64,000 nucleotides of DNA from Pseudisothecium myosuroides (Eukaryota > Streptophyta > Bryopsida > Hypnales > Lembophyllaceae): the NCBI GenBank assembly GCA_951799445.1, contig OX637296.1:19220001-19284000 (forward strand), in the 5' to 3' direction. Positions within the stretch are counted from its first letter, which is position 1. Each line of letters begins with the position of its first letter. Below are positions 44,462 through 56,414 of this stretch, one piece after another. Under the pieces are notes generated by a model. It saw only the letters and a program-made list of their open reading frames with translations, searched no databases and was not told the origin of the DNA. Made by a program: the position numbers and the translations under genes.

Positions 44462-44640
44462 TTAACCCTTAAAAGATGAGCGGGTGATCATGGAAATCAC
44501 CCCTTTTGATACCATGTGAATCACTGGTTTACAAAAAAAAATCCAAAATCACTCACTGGAAGTAAAACTATTGTACAAAAACTCCCCTTTTTACACAGAA
44601 TTTGGAGGATGAATTTAGAGCATTGCTATTCTACATAGGA
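44462..44640. repeat. Solo TTAACCCTTAAAAGA end, second copy
   Basis: This begins TTAACCCTTAAAAGATGAGC and aligns with 34343 onward (GGTGATCATGGAAATCA). No matching right end was found before the next element at 44925. Confidence 0.4.
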
Positions 44641-44924
44641 GGATTCTCTGTCCTCCATCGGATCAAAAACGTCCGTGGTGTTGTTCAAGGATTCAAAATA
44701 ATTATTTCAACCCTTGGGTGCCCAACTTGACCAAGACGTACGGTACCTTAAAATTCAATACGAAAATCATCAGTTAAATGAAGAATTCAAATGATGAAGA
44801 ATTTTGGTGTAACTTATCGATAATGTACTCACCAAATTCACTTGTGGGCTATTTAAAGCAAACGAAAATCTACTTATGATCAAATGTTCGGCGGTAATGT
44901 GATTATGAATGGGAGGTGTTACTA

Positions 44925-45809
44925 TTAACCCCTAAAGGACCGTTGTCCCTTCGGGGGACAAATGGGATTTTGGGCAGGTACCTACGGGCTGAATTTTTGT
45001 CGTGATTTTTTTGAACTAATTTTTTAGAAAAATAGATAAGCTTTGTGGGAATATAATTTTTTTCACAATTGGTGCCCGGGAACAACAGTTATGACCAAAT
45101 AATTCAAAACAAGGGACGGGGGTAGCCCGGGCAGCAAAACAAATTTGCAAAAATTTGAATTTTGTTTTTAAATATTTTTTTTCTCATAGATTATATTTTT
45201 GTCTATCTAAAAAGCTTTGATTCATTTCATTTGGATTTGTTATGAAAAAGTTGTAGACATTCTTGTTTTTCGGGCAGTTACAACATCTTATTGGATTCAT
45301 TTCTGAATGCAATTTCTTCAATTTTTCAGTTTTTTTTATATGGTCTGATTTACTTGCTAGAACAATCTTGCCATTGGGATTAGTGCATTTTAATTCCATC
45401 TAAAATATATGAATATTTTAGATTTTCCTTCTATCTTGTACCTACTTCTACTTAACAAATTTTTTAAGAATTATAATGAATTTTTTTTGAATTTTTTTTT
45501 CCTAGACTCTCAACTCAATTCTCCACTATGAAGCTTTAAAGCTCAAAACTCTGTAGTGCAAAAATTTTAAGTTAAAAATGTTTAAAGTCAAAAAATTTAG
45601 TCCCGCAATGTGCTGAAAAAACTTGTTTTTTTCACTTTAAATGCAAATATCTAAAAATATTTCCACACATTCTTATACTAGTTAGGTGTAAGATCCTATG
45701 GTTAAAAGTGCAAAAAAAACATTTTTCAAATTCTATTACTCTTTGCTATAGAAATGGCAGTTTTGAGTGTTTTTTGGCAGAAAAAAGGCCTTGGCCCTTT
45801 AGGGGTTAA
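44925..45809. mobile_element. piggyBac-like non-autonomous element, family A
   Basis: The ends are TTAACCCCTAAAGGACC and GGCCCTTTAGGGGTTAA, differing at one position. Length is 885 bases. It is collinear with 3638-4578, sharing the CCCTTCGGGGGACAAATG block beside the left end and the GCAGCCCGGGCAGC-like motif. No open frame is long enough for a transposase. Confidence 0.75.
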
Positions 45810-47162
45810 GGGAAGTCACAATTCAAATTACTTTGGAAAAACGTATTCTTTTTCTTAAACCTATCCCTCATAAAATAAAAACAACACCTAATATGGCTCC
45901 TCAACCAACACCAATCCTTGTATTAATTGATAAACCGTTATTGGATTTATTGAGTGCATCAGGATATTGCATATAAAAAGTGACTCAAAGCCAATTAGAA
46001 TTTCCCCTTTTGTAATCGGCATAGAACTATGGCTTTTAATTTCATTAGAGTGTTAGATTGATCATCAAAAAGATAAACCATCGTCAATAGATTTCATTGA
46101 CAATGAGTTAGCCCTTGTCATGTGGACCAAGGAAGGAAGGGCAACTATTGCCAATGTGACTTTTTGGCCAAAAACCAAAAAAAGAAAAGGCTTAGAGAAT
46201 CTCCTACAATTGATGTTTTTTTTTACTAAATCTATTTTAAAGGATCATTTCTTGAACTGAAAAAGTTATTTTTTGAGACCAAACCTACTTTTTGAGATTA
46301 ACCCTTTGAATTGTAGAATATTTACAAAACAAAGTCTTCAAAATTTATATCATACATGTGTTCTAGAATTGTCACAAAAATCTTCCAAAAAAATTGATGG
46401 ATGAAAGAATATATTTTTTGTATTTGGAATGTATTTGCATTCATTTGTTGTTTGAAATTTGGACTCTTACTCCTTAATGGATTAATGAGAGTCCAAAGGA
46501 TCATAAATAGATATCATATACTTTCAACTTTGAAAATTTGTAGAGTTTTTTTTGTGTGTATCAGCAAATTACGAAACAATTTGAGTTCATTTTCATTTGA
46601 CTAGACTAACATTCTTACCCTCCCCCCAACCCATCATTTAATCAAAACCACGCAGTAAAAATCTCAAGTTTTGGTGCTTCTACCTTACACCCCCAACAAA
46701 CAATAAAAAATTCTTATTCACGTTTGCATAGGCGGGATTCATAAATAAAAAGTAAATTGAAAAAAATTGAAATTGAAATTTAAGAACTTTTTTCCCGGCG
46801 AAGGACCCGGCCCAGCAATCCTGGTGACTTCCTGAAATAGTAAGAAAGAAAATTCCTTGCCCATGGAGGTGCACAGAAGCTGCCATAGCTGCCGTGGCTG
46901 CGTAATTACACGGACTCCGAAGCTGTCAGGTCAGCACACAAGGCAGGCAAGCCAAGCCAAGGCAAATGAAGTCATCTCCCATAATTCCCATTAATCAATT
47001 GATTAAATTGGGGGGTGAGGGCCAAATGAAAGTTGGACCCCCAAAGGCCCGGCACTTTTAAACTTCGTTTCCTTGTCGTCTTTCCCTCCCCAACAGCAAG
47101 ACCAATAAAATGCTACCCAGGAATTCCAGGCGAAAATCATCAACCAACTTATTTTTAATTAT
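45810..47162. other. No gene seen
   Basis: AT-rich stretch. The motif GGTGCTTCTACCTTA near 46670 resembles one end of the TA-target family (56055), but I found no partner end. Confidence 0.35.
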
Positions 47163-47506
47163 TAAATGGAATGAACCAAAGGACCATTGGATTTGGGGGG
47201 CACCGCGTTTCAGGAATTCCGGAAATATATTATTGGCTCTGGCTGGGCAGTTCAACCGTATTTACTCACTGTAAGCTTTCAATTGCTATAAAAAACTGAA
47301 ATTGATTTCCAAACATGAGTAAATTTTTTATAGCAAGTTTTTGGGTGGCTGGGTAGATCGCTTGCCTCGTGGGGTTTTCAAATAAGGTAGGAGGTTCATA
47401 AAGTGCCCAAGGTTAAAGAGGTGGAAATTAATTTGGGGGAGGTTAGACTTTTTAAAATTATTTTTTAAGTAAACTTTCGTTGAAAGACAAATGCAATTGG
47501 CATCTA

Positions 47507-47886
47507 AGATACCTCCATTCCCGACCACTGACCCATTCCCAACCTATAGGTGCACGTATTTTTGACCACGCTTAGAATGCGGGTTTTTTTTTTTTCATTT
47601 TCAAGGTTGGAACTAATAAATACATGACACATGTCCCTAGTTGTGGAAAAAAAGTAGGAAATAATGATTATTGAATGATCGAAATCGGTCTACACATTGG
47701 CTATGGATCCGGCGCACTTTTTGCCTTTCAAAATTCATAGTAATCTCAATTCAAGCGAAAAAATTACCAAAAAATTTGCAATCCATGTCATTTCTATTGA
47801 TGTACCTCTAAATAATATTTGTTTTGCCTTCACTACTCCAGATCATGTTGAAATTCCTTATTCAGTCGGTTAGGGGGGGGGTACCT
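47507..47886. mobile_element. TA-target MITE present in duplication unit 1 only
   Basis: The flanks are CATC-TA and TA-TCCCAAG, and the ends are AGATACC and GGTACCT. In unit 2 the same site reads GGCATCTAACCCAAG (about 50058), an empty site showing a TA target. The inner sequence aligns with the left part of the element at 56055 (CCAACCT-TAGG, ATTGGCTAT, TTTTTGCC-type blocks). Length is 380 bases. Confidence 0.75.
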
Positions 47887-48159
47887 TATCCCAAGTCGTT
47901 TGGTATTTTTTGGGGCTTTGTGAAATCAGTTGTGATTTTTTTGAAGTTAAAACACATTGGTCACTAGAAGACTCCATCTTCTGAATTGTTTGTATGTTGC
48001 TAGTGCCATGAGAAAGCAAAATGTAGAAATAGTGTGAAGTGGGCGCTTTTTGATTAAACAAGCACGAAATAGAGGGTCCTTTTTTTTAAAACATTCATCT
48101 TTTGTTGGACCCTGCATTCGGCTCATTGTACAATTGTATAAGCTCGATCCCTTTTTTCT

Positions 48160-48365
48160 AGCTGGGGTGAATTGACTCCCTTGTTTGTCTTTTTTGTTTT
48201 CCACGCATGATAAATTTGCAAATTTTGAATTCATATTTGCAATCAAAACCTCCAAATTAGCTAGGAGAAGTGTAGAAGATAAATTAATCAAGCACAAAAT
48301 AGGGGGTCCTTTTTTTTTACATGCACCCCTGAAATGACTTGGGGGGACTGACGAGGGAAGGGGAT
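48160..48365. mobile_element. MULE-type MITE relic in duplication unit 1
   Basis: The core GAATTCATATTTGCAATCAA, then CCAAATTAGCTAGGAGAAG and GCACAAAATAGGGGGTCC, matches the family at 2141. Ends are degraded. Confidence 0.5.
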
Positions 48366-48374
48366 AGTTCACCG

Positions 48375-48648
48375 GTTTTGCCTAAAGTAGTGCAACCAGC
48401 CTCTTGCGGAGGTAAAGCCAGGGATCAATGTAAAAAAACCTAGCCCCTATTTGGTGCCGTCTCTAGGGTATGTTCTAGATCCCTCCTAGCTAATTTGGGG
48501 CCTGTGATTGCAAATATGAACTCAGAATTTGCAAATTTTATCATGCCTTGCAAATAAAAAGTTCCTGCGTTTTCCCAGGGGTAAAACGGGGGGGGGGGGC
48601 AAAACGGCCTCCGCAGGAGGCTCGTTGCAGTTCTTTAGACACAACCCA
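48375..48648. mobile_element. MULE-type MITE in duplication unit 1
   Basis: The left arm is CTAAAGTAGTGCAACCAGCC then CTTGCGGAGGTAAA. The right arm is GCCTCCGCAGGAGGCTCGTT then CTTTAG. The core runs CCTAGCTAATTTGGGGCCT to GCAAATTTTATCATGCC, the reverse of the corresponding element at 50650-50925. Confidence 0.6.
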
Positions 48649-49761
48649 GTTCACCCCCTGCCCAGCTGATGAGCATTTGGCAAATTTCCTGTCCAGATCC
48701 TTGCCAATTCCAGCAAGGATCCACGGCACTCCTCCCCCGATTTGAGGGCCATCATGGCAGCCAGTATTTCAGGAAAGCCACGTAAACCATTTACCGTATA
48801 TAGTAATCTGATTGAATTTCTGTCTGTCTGTTGCGCATGGCCTGTAATTACATACGAGAAACCCGTGAACACGGAGCCTAAAAATAATGGTGCATTCAGC
48901 CTTCCAAAGTTCCAGCCCACAGTGTTCTAAATAACAAGCCCAGCTTGTTACCATCCCCAGATTAGAAACCAACTACAGTTAAGATAGTGAAGAAAAGCAA
49001 GCATGGCACAGCAGGAGAGTAACTTAGTTAAGTTAACTTTGGCTTTTAGGGTTTCAGTGTCAGAGACAGAGGACTTCACTTGGAGACGGACAGATTTGCC
49101 TGGCATGGGGCTTCAGTTCCAAATCCTATTTGGAGCAGGATTGGGCAGGATTGCGGGGAAGTTTGGAACCCAGATGGAGTGAAGGACGGACCGCAAGGGA
49201 ACATGGAACATGGGCTTCTCTTTTACCTGAATGGGGCGTGAATCTCAGGCCAGTCGGTCAAAGCAAAGCTCGCTGGAAGTCATTTAAGTTTTTTGTTTTT
49301 TTGATACATACAAATGAAGCGGATTAAGTAATTCTAGTTGTAGAAGAAGAAGAAGAATCGAAGGTGGGGGCAAGAACGGTGATGTGGGAGTTTGTGCCCT
49401 CCATGTCTGGCCTCTTTCCTGGTAAGATTGGGGCTCAGTTTCTGCATATTTTTACTTCCATTGGCCTGGACTTGAGTTGGATCATAACAGTACTATTTAC
49501 TTGGATGGAATGAACCAAAGGACCATTGGATTTGGGGGGCACCGCATTTCAGGAATTCCGGAAATATATTATTGGCTCTGGCTGGGCAGTTCAACCTTAT
49601 TTACTCACTGTAAGCTTTCAGTTGCTATAAAAAAATGAAATTGATTTCCAAACACGAGTAAATTTTTTATAGCAAGTTTTTGGGTGGCTTGGTAGATCGC
49701 TCACCTCGTGGGGTCAAATAAGGTAGGAGCCTAGGAGGTTCAAAAAGTGCCCAAGGTTATG

Positions 49762-49978
49762 TATTAGATAACCGACGAGCCGCGGTAGCGGTGAGTAGGT
49801 TATCGGACATAACCGGTTGTTCGCTTTTCAATCACAATCTTTGATCTTCATGATCCAAGGGTGTAGGAAGCAAGTTGAAAGGAGAGAAGGTTATGAGTTG
49901 CAACTTGTAATGGCAATGGTGATGGGTTGCCAATGGGACGGTGCCATGTGAGTGTTGAAAACTCAACAACCGGTTATG
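49762..49978. mobile_element. Insertion of about 217 bp private to duplication unit 2
   Basis: GGTTATG occurs at both edges (49755-49761 and 49972-49978). Unit 1 reads AAGGTTAAAGAGGTGGAAATT without the insert. The insert is rich in ATAACCGG/CCGGTTAT pairs (GATAACCGACGAG, GTTATCGGACATAACCGG), so it can fold. A duplication of about 7 bases is suggested. The superfamily is unknown. Confidence 0.55.
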
Positions 49979-50415
49979 AGTTGGAAATTACTCTTGGGAG
50001 GTTATAATTCTTTAAATTATTTTTTCAGTAAATTTTTCCTTGCAAGACAAACGGAATTGGCATCTAACCCAAGTCGTTCTATATTTTTTGGAGCTTTGTG
50101 GAATTAGTCATGAATTTCTTTGAAGTTGAAACACAATGGTCACTAGAAGCATCCACCTTCTAGAATGTACACTATTTTAATATTGTTGGTGCAATGAGAA
50201 AGCAAAATGCAAAAATAGTGTACCTTCAGGAGGTGGACAATTTCTTGATTAATCTAGCACAAAGTAGGGAGTCTTTTTTTTTTACATTCACCCTTGGTTG
50301 GACATTTGCATTAGGCTCATTGCACAACTACAGGCACCACCATTTCTCATTGTTGTCATTGTTGTAATGAGGAGTTCACTCCATCAGTAGGCAAATGAAT
50401 CAGGATGCTAAATTT

Positions 50416-50632
50416 GCTCTACGAAGTGAGCCATGTGGGATAATTGTAAAAAAAAGCCCCCTATTTTGTGTCGTGTTAATTCGACATTCTTCACCACTCA
50501 CATCTAATTGGGGCCTTTGCTACAAATATGAATTCAAAACTTGCAAATTTTATCACGTGTGAAAAATAAAAAATCTTGCAATTTTCCCAGGGATAAATTC
50601 ACCATGCATGGCCAGCTTCATAGGACGGGTTT
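50416..50632. mobile_element. MULE-type MITE in duplication unit 2
   Basis: The left arm is CTACGAAGTGAGCCATGTGG and the right arm is CAGCTTCATAGGACG. The core GCCCCCTATTTTGTGTCGTG to GCAAATTTTATCACGTG is in reverse orientation compared with the unit 1 relic at 48160. Confidence 0.55.
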
Positions 50633-50649
50633 ACTTGGTTGAGTCTAAA

Positions 50650-50925
50650 GTAGGACAATGAACTTCTTGCGGAGGCCGTTCCCCACCCACACACACACAC
50701 ACACACGTGTTTTATCCCTGGAGCAAACGCATGAACTTTTTATTTGTGAGGCATGATAAAATTTGCAAATTCTTAGTTCATATTTGCAATCAGAAGCCCC
50801 GAATTAGCTAGAAGAGGTCTAGAACATACCCTAGAGACGGCACAATATAGGGGATCTTTTTTTTACATTCACCCCTGGCTTTACCTCCGCAAGAGGATTG
50901 TCGCACTACTATAGGCTCAACTGGT
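50650..50925. mobile_element. MULE-type MITE in duplication unit 2
   Basis: The arms TTGAGTCTAAAGTAGGACAA then CTTGCGGAGG, and CCTCCGCAAGAGGATTGTCG then TAGGCTCAA, form the inverted repeats. The core CATGATAAAATTTGCAAATT to GAATTAGCTAGAAGAGGTCT is flipped relative to 48375-48648, although the position in the duplication is the same. Confidence 0.6.
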
Positions 50926-51771
50926 TTACTGTAGCGTCCTGTGCTGATGAGCATTTGGCAAAATTTCTTGTCCAGATCCTTGCCAATTCCAGCACCGCTC
51001 CTCCCTGATTTGCGGGCCATCATGGCAGCCAGTATTGCTGGAAAGCCACGTAGACCATTTATAATAATCTGATTGAATTTCTTGCATCTGTTTGTCTGTC
51101 TTGGCCTGTGAATATTTACGAGAACCCCATGGATACGGAGCCTAAAATTAATGGTGCATTCAGCCTTCCAGAGTTCCAGCCCACTGTGTTCTAAATAACA
51201 AGCCCATTTTGTTACCATCCCCAGATTAGAAACCAACTAAGTTACTGAAGAAAAGCAGGCATGGCACAGCAGGAGTGTAGTTAAGTTAACTTCAGCTTTT
51301 AGGGTTTCAGTGTCAGAGACAGAGGACTTGGAGATGGACAGATTTGCCTGGCATGGGGCTTCAGTTCCAAATCCTATTTGGAGCAGGATTGGGCAGGATT
51401 GCGGGGAAGGTTTGAATGGAACCCAGACAGACGGAAGGACAGACCCCAAGGGAACATGGAACATGGGCTTCTCTTTTACCTGAATGGTGCATGAATCTCA
51501 GGCAAGTCGGTCAAAGCCAAGCTAGCTGGAAGTAATTTAAGTGTTTTTGTTTTTGTTTTTGTTTTCTTGGCACAAATGAAACGGATTAAGTAATTCTAAG
51601 TTAGTTGTAGAAGAAGAAGAATCGAAGGTGGGGGCAAGAATGGTGATGTGGGAGTTTGTGCCCTCCATGTCTGGCCTCTTTCCTGGTAAGATTGGGGCTC
51701 AATTTGTGCATATTTTTACTTCCATTTGCCAGGACTTGAGTTGGATCATAACAGTACTATTTACTTGGATG

Positions 51772-52462
51772 GACATGAGTGAATAACTTATAACTTATTG
51801 TTGAACGCAACTTATCTGGTTGGATCCACTCTTGAGGAGTATGCCCTGACAACCGACCTGAGCCAAGACTAGAGTTAGAGTTACCGATTCCACCAAAGTT
51901 TGACTCCCAATTAGGGTTTGAATTGCGAGCATTTATGATAAGTTATACTTTGGAAGGGAACTTGGTGACTTGCTGTCACAGCAGTAACTCTATTGAGGGT
52001 GTGGGTAGAGTAGCCTCTCTTGTCTCCCTTCTCCTTCAGGGTCCTCCTTTGTGGCTGCACAACTCACTCAACTGTCAATGCAATGGGGACTTGCGCCTTG
52101 CTTGTAAAAAATAAAAACATAAAAACTAGGTGTTTACTTACAGCTTGCAGATGGAGTGTCCTTGGTGTACGTTTTTTGTTGTGTTGGACATGTGTAGTTT
52201 GTGTAGTTTGTTGGTCTCCATTTGTTGGCTCTTCATTGAAGGAGAGGAGGCTTTCATTGACAAACTACAATTGAAGAAGTGTGAAGGGTCATTTGACACG
52301 GAATTGACTTGTGATGAAGGAGGTTTTCTAAACAAAAAGGGAATTTGGGGAACCGCTTGGAGTAGTTTTTGGAAGCTGGTAGGTGAACCACGCAAAGTCT
52401 TACAAGTCACTTGTGAGCCTAGTCAAGTGATCCTACGCATTTTTTTCTTTTGAAAGAGTGTT
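51772..52462. other. No gene supported
   Basis: Open frames at 52020-52274 and 52130-52453 (plus) overlap in different phases and have no recognisable motif. Confidence 0.3.
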
Positions 52463-52706
52463 ATAGTAGAACATTTCTTAGTGCAAAATATGCATTAACC
52501 CTAAAGGACTGAGGGGGCTATTTGGGGAGACATTGTCAAAAACTATGGAGAGGTCGTACTTTGAAGCCTTTATTGATGCACAATAGTTGGAGGCCCCATA
52601 GTCAAAGGCCACGTTAGTGGTCAACACCGAACCTATCTTAGTCCATAAACTTCTTTTAGTGCATAGTCCTTGCACTATGCACCAAGAGAGGTTCTATTGT
52701 ACTATA
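52463..52706. mobile_element. Pogo/Emigrant-like MITE
   Basis: TATAGTAGAACATTTCTTAG then TGCA at the left pairs with TGCACCAAGAGAGGTTCTAT then TGTACTATA at the right. It matches the GTAGAACCTC-type termini of the pogo group with TA flanks. A TTAACCCTAAAGGAC motif just inside (52496) resembles a piggyBac-like end. Confidence 0.55.
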
Positions 52707-55427
52707 ATTATCCGTTGCATTCCTGCCACATGGTTCATCTACAATTTATGCATCTACACTTTCATAAGAACACGTGCACGTGAATGTCAATCAAAGTCAA
52801 GTGACTTAGTTTGCGGGGGAGGAGGTGATTTCACTTGCTTTGTAAGCAAGAGTGTAAAATGAACCTTGAATGGACCTTACTCAAAATGCAAGCTAGTGCT
52901 GGAGAGACAAAATCTTTTGGAGGTGGTTCTTAGAATTGTAATTGAAAACTGTTAAAATTGTTTGTAATGGAAGCATGGTTAGCATAGAACAAGAAAATGA
53001 TTTCAAAAAGACCCACATCTAGTTTTAGTCGTCATAAATTTAGTTATGTGGATCTTCTTGCAAGTCACATCCCTACTCAGTGTATACCATATTCTACTAA
53101 TGTGCAAAGTATTTTGCCTCTAGTCGTGTAACATAGAGAATGCCTTTTTATGCTTGATAATGTTATAATAGAACAAGTTTTTTGACGGATTAGATTACAT
53201 ACCAGTAGTCTGAAAGTTCTACTTCAAATAATAGTTTTTTAAACAAAATAAAATACTAAAGTTCCTAATTAAAAACTAATTTAAAATAAAAATTGGAATG
53301 CTTTGAAAAAAATTTATGAGTTAATCTATGAACACTTATATGAAACAAAATACTAAAAATGATCTTTGAAACAAAATGTTTTAGTAGAATATTGATTTCT
53401 TATACAAATACAAAATTCTATTTCATTTCATTGATCATGCCATTAGTTTGCTTCATACTAAATACTATCTATTGAGTATATTATTATACAAGTGAGTCAT
53501 GTTTTGATGATTGTTATGTGCAAAAGATCTCAAGGACAATTATATGTGAAATTCTTATGATATCTTTATAATAACCTCGACAATATGATTAGTTGTCATT
53601 ATGTCTGCAATTTTGTATAAAACAGCTACATATCACTCTCAAGTTTAATCCTAACATTAGATGAGATTCACCTACTAAACAAGGCTATGAGTTCCCCGGG
53701 GTTCCCCCACTTCGGGAACTCTGCTGCAGTTGCAGTCTGATGTGGCACATCGACTGCCATGTCAAATAATAATATTTAAATATTTTTTAATATTTAAAAA
53801 AAAAGTGTTTTTTACTTCTTCTTTTAATTAATTTATTTTTATTTAAATATTATGAATGCGGTACTGTTCATTACCGCCAAGGGAACAAGGCTGAAATGGG
53901 ACTCCGATGCCCTCTAAAACATCTAATGGTATGTCCAAGTTAATTTTGAAATGTTTTTTAGAAAGTATAATTGGAATAGAAATGATACTTCTAGGTTGAT
54001 GTCCAACACAAATCAAGCTAGTTTATTAACCCTTCATGGAATTTGCAAGCCCGAGGAGCACTTTCAAAATCAAATATTGAATTTCACAGAGTTTTTAACT
54101 TGAGATATAATTAATCACAACTAAAAAAATGTTGTTTTAATATTCTACATTCTATTTAATTTAGATCATTCTTTGAAAGGCTTAATATACACTACACTTT
54201 GAACTTTTCTATCAAATAGTTCTTTATAAAAGAACAAGAAGTTATCTAATTACATCATAATGTTTATCACCATCATCTTTATTTTTTCCTTGGAACTATT
54301 ATGCTATTTTGTGATTTTGTAGTTGCTATGATTTTCTTTTAAGGATTATTTTTTTTCTAGATCTCAATCATCAAACCTTAACTCTACTTGGACAATTATA
54401 TCATTTTTAATTATACACTTGCCAAGTTTAAGATGGAAATTAAAAAGTCAAAGTTTGTATAGGTTGCTCAAAATTGCTAGCTATACTTGAATTATTGTTG
54501 GATTGCATGACTTTTGATCCAAGCATTTGAATGGAAAAATATTATGTTTGCAAAAATGGGATTCGTTTCCACACCTTGTCTCAAAGTATTGTAAAAAGAT
54601 CCATTCAATTATTGGATACTTTGTATAAACCTCTTCAAATTTTCTATTTGTTTTTTTGAGGGAGAATTGTCTTTTAGAAGTCAATGTATTCAAGTAACTC
54701 ATGGCAACAATCATGATTGTATTTTAATGTGATATAGAGTGCATAGTTATGTAAAAGAATTCTTCCACAATTATTGATTTGTTGCCATGAATATAGTGTG
54801 ATGTTATGAACAAATAATTCTTTACTCTAAAGGTTGGAGTTTTTCTTGAAAGTATTTAAGACCATGTCTATTTTATAATGATTCCCTATTGCAATGATGA
54901 TTGAAAACCAATAAATGATACTTTAGAAGTGGACTATCTTATAATCATAATTACAACAATAGGCTGTTTTTGAACTTGTTGTCAAATCAAAATCATTAAC
55001 TTTTTAGAACATATTGATTTTACAAAGATTTGCACAATATGTGTTGTTTTCAAAATTCGAAACTGAAGATCAATGTAAAATATCTTATAGATGCATCCCT
55101 AAATGAATTTTACAAAAAAGAAATAGAAACTCTATTATTTTATAGATGTGTCAAGCCACATGCAAACAACAAATAACATGTAAATTCTAGGTCATATTGG
55201 TAATACTTGAATAGGCCTAAATATGAAATAACTAGGGAGGGCAATGGCATTAGATGTCTTCATTTAAACTTCTTCAAAAAAAATCATGGGAAGTGAAGCA
55301 CCTAACTATTTCACTCATCTATCAAGATTGGTATAAATAATTATAAAAATAGATACCAAAATGTTACATTTTTTTCAAGACCGTGAATTTTCAAATTTTG
55401 GGAGAATATTCTTATTTTAAACATATA
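52707..55427. other. AT-rich stretch with no gene seen
   Basis: A short pogo-end-like pair (ATAGAACAAGTTTTTTGACG and CTGAAAGTTCTACTTC, 53168-53225) may be a tiny internally deleted MITE. A minus-strand frame at 54481-54714 has no known motif. Nothing else is supported. Confidence 0.35.
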
Positions 55428-56021
55428 CAATAGAACCTCCCTGAGTCGATCCTCTATAAGCAAATAAAACTTTGTAAGGTAATCTTGTCAGACTAGTCCC
55501 AGACTTGTCCCCATAACAAAGGTTAGGGGAAGCAATCCATTTCTAACCACTTAAGCAAATTACATATATCTGCATGGCGGATTTCTTTTGTGGGGGAATT
55601 TTCTTGTTTGCAAAAATAAAATTTGGAAAGTTTCCATAATTTTCTAGGTTTTTATTTCTCAAAACATAATTATCGGGAATTTTTTAGCGGAAGATTTTGT
55701 TCCTCCCGTACCGGTGATATAGGGCTTGCTATTACCAACCATGGGCTGAAAACAAAATTGCCCAAGGAGTGGTTGCAATATTGAGAGTCTTGTGCGCAAT
55801 CAAAATGCGCCACAATTGCGTCGGAGACCACGCCATAATTAATCATTATTCATCTCTTTCTTCACGGAAAGAGAGTAGCCTATATAGACAGAATGGGGCG
55901 TTAATCTGGAATGGATTGCTTCCCCTGTAGTTAAAAATGATCCTCCATAAGTAAACAAACCTCCCTAATGTAATCTTGTCAGACTGGTCCTAGACCTATC
56001 GGTTTAGAGAGGTTCTACCTA
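55428..56021. mobile_element. Pogo/Emigrant-like MITE, about 594 bp
   Basis: The left end is TA-CAATAGAACCTCCCTGAG and the right end is TCGGTTTAGAGAGGTTCTAC. Inside, ATCCTCYATAAGYAAA and AATCTTGTCAGACTRGTCC occur twice (55450-55500 and 55940-55990), so each arm carries a second, direct-repeated block. No transposase frame is present. Confidence 0.6.
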
Positions 56022-56414
56022 TAACAAATTCGTTTTTCCAACTTTAATTAAATAAGGTAGAAGCACCAGTAGTCAACTATGCCTAATATCCAACCTGTAG
56101 GGGTGTAGTTTCCAACCAAGGCTCAAATGTTGTTTTTTTGGTCCTTTTCAAAGTTGAGACTAATGAGGTTATGACAAATGTCCCGAAGTAGTAAGCAAGA
56201 AAGTAGGAAGTAGGAAAGTAGTTCTTGAATGATTGGAATTGGAAGATTCTAGACATTGGCTATTGGTGAAATGCACTTTTTGGCTCCCAAAATTCATTGT
56301 AAATTCAGTTTTCAATTAAAATTTTGAAAATTTTGCAATTTTCATATTTCCTATCTCCCAACATGAGAAAAAATTTCACCACCTCTTACTATGCACAATC
56401 TGCTCCAAAATTCC

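Larger units (their letters stand above)
47163..49506. repeat. Tandem segmental duplication, unit 1
   Basis: Unit 1 starts at GGAATGAACCAAAGGACC and ends just before the same sequence at 49507. Long blocks match unit 2 at a few percent divergence, for example CAGGAATTCCGGAAATATAT, GATGAGCATTTGGCAAA and CCCTCCATGTCTGGCCTC. It carries a TA-target MITE (47507) absent from unit 2. Minus-strand frames around 48651-48972 are partly shared with unit 2 (MVSNLGMVT, YLEHCGLELWKAECT), but I do not recognise a protein. Confidence 0.85.
49507..51771. repeat. Tandem segmental duplication, unit 2
   Basis: It directly follows unit 1 and repeats its sequence to TTGGATCATAACAGTACTAT then TTACTTGGATGGA at the right edge, where the match stops. 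It lacks the unit 1 MITE at 47507, has a private insertion at 49762-49978, and carries MULE-type MITEs in the opposite orientation. A (CA)n tract at 50687-50706 is also private. Confidence 0.85.

Noticed and set aside
48651..51236. Minus-strand frames shared by both duplication units (YLEHxGLELWKAECT)
   Set aside because: The similarity is explained by the recent duplication at DNA level. The frames differ in length and exit through MITE sequence, and I recognise no protein.
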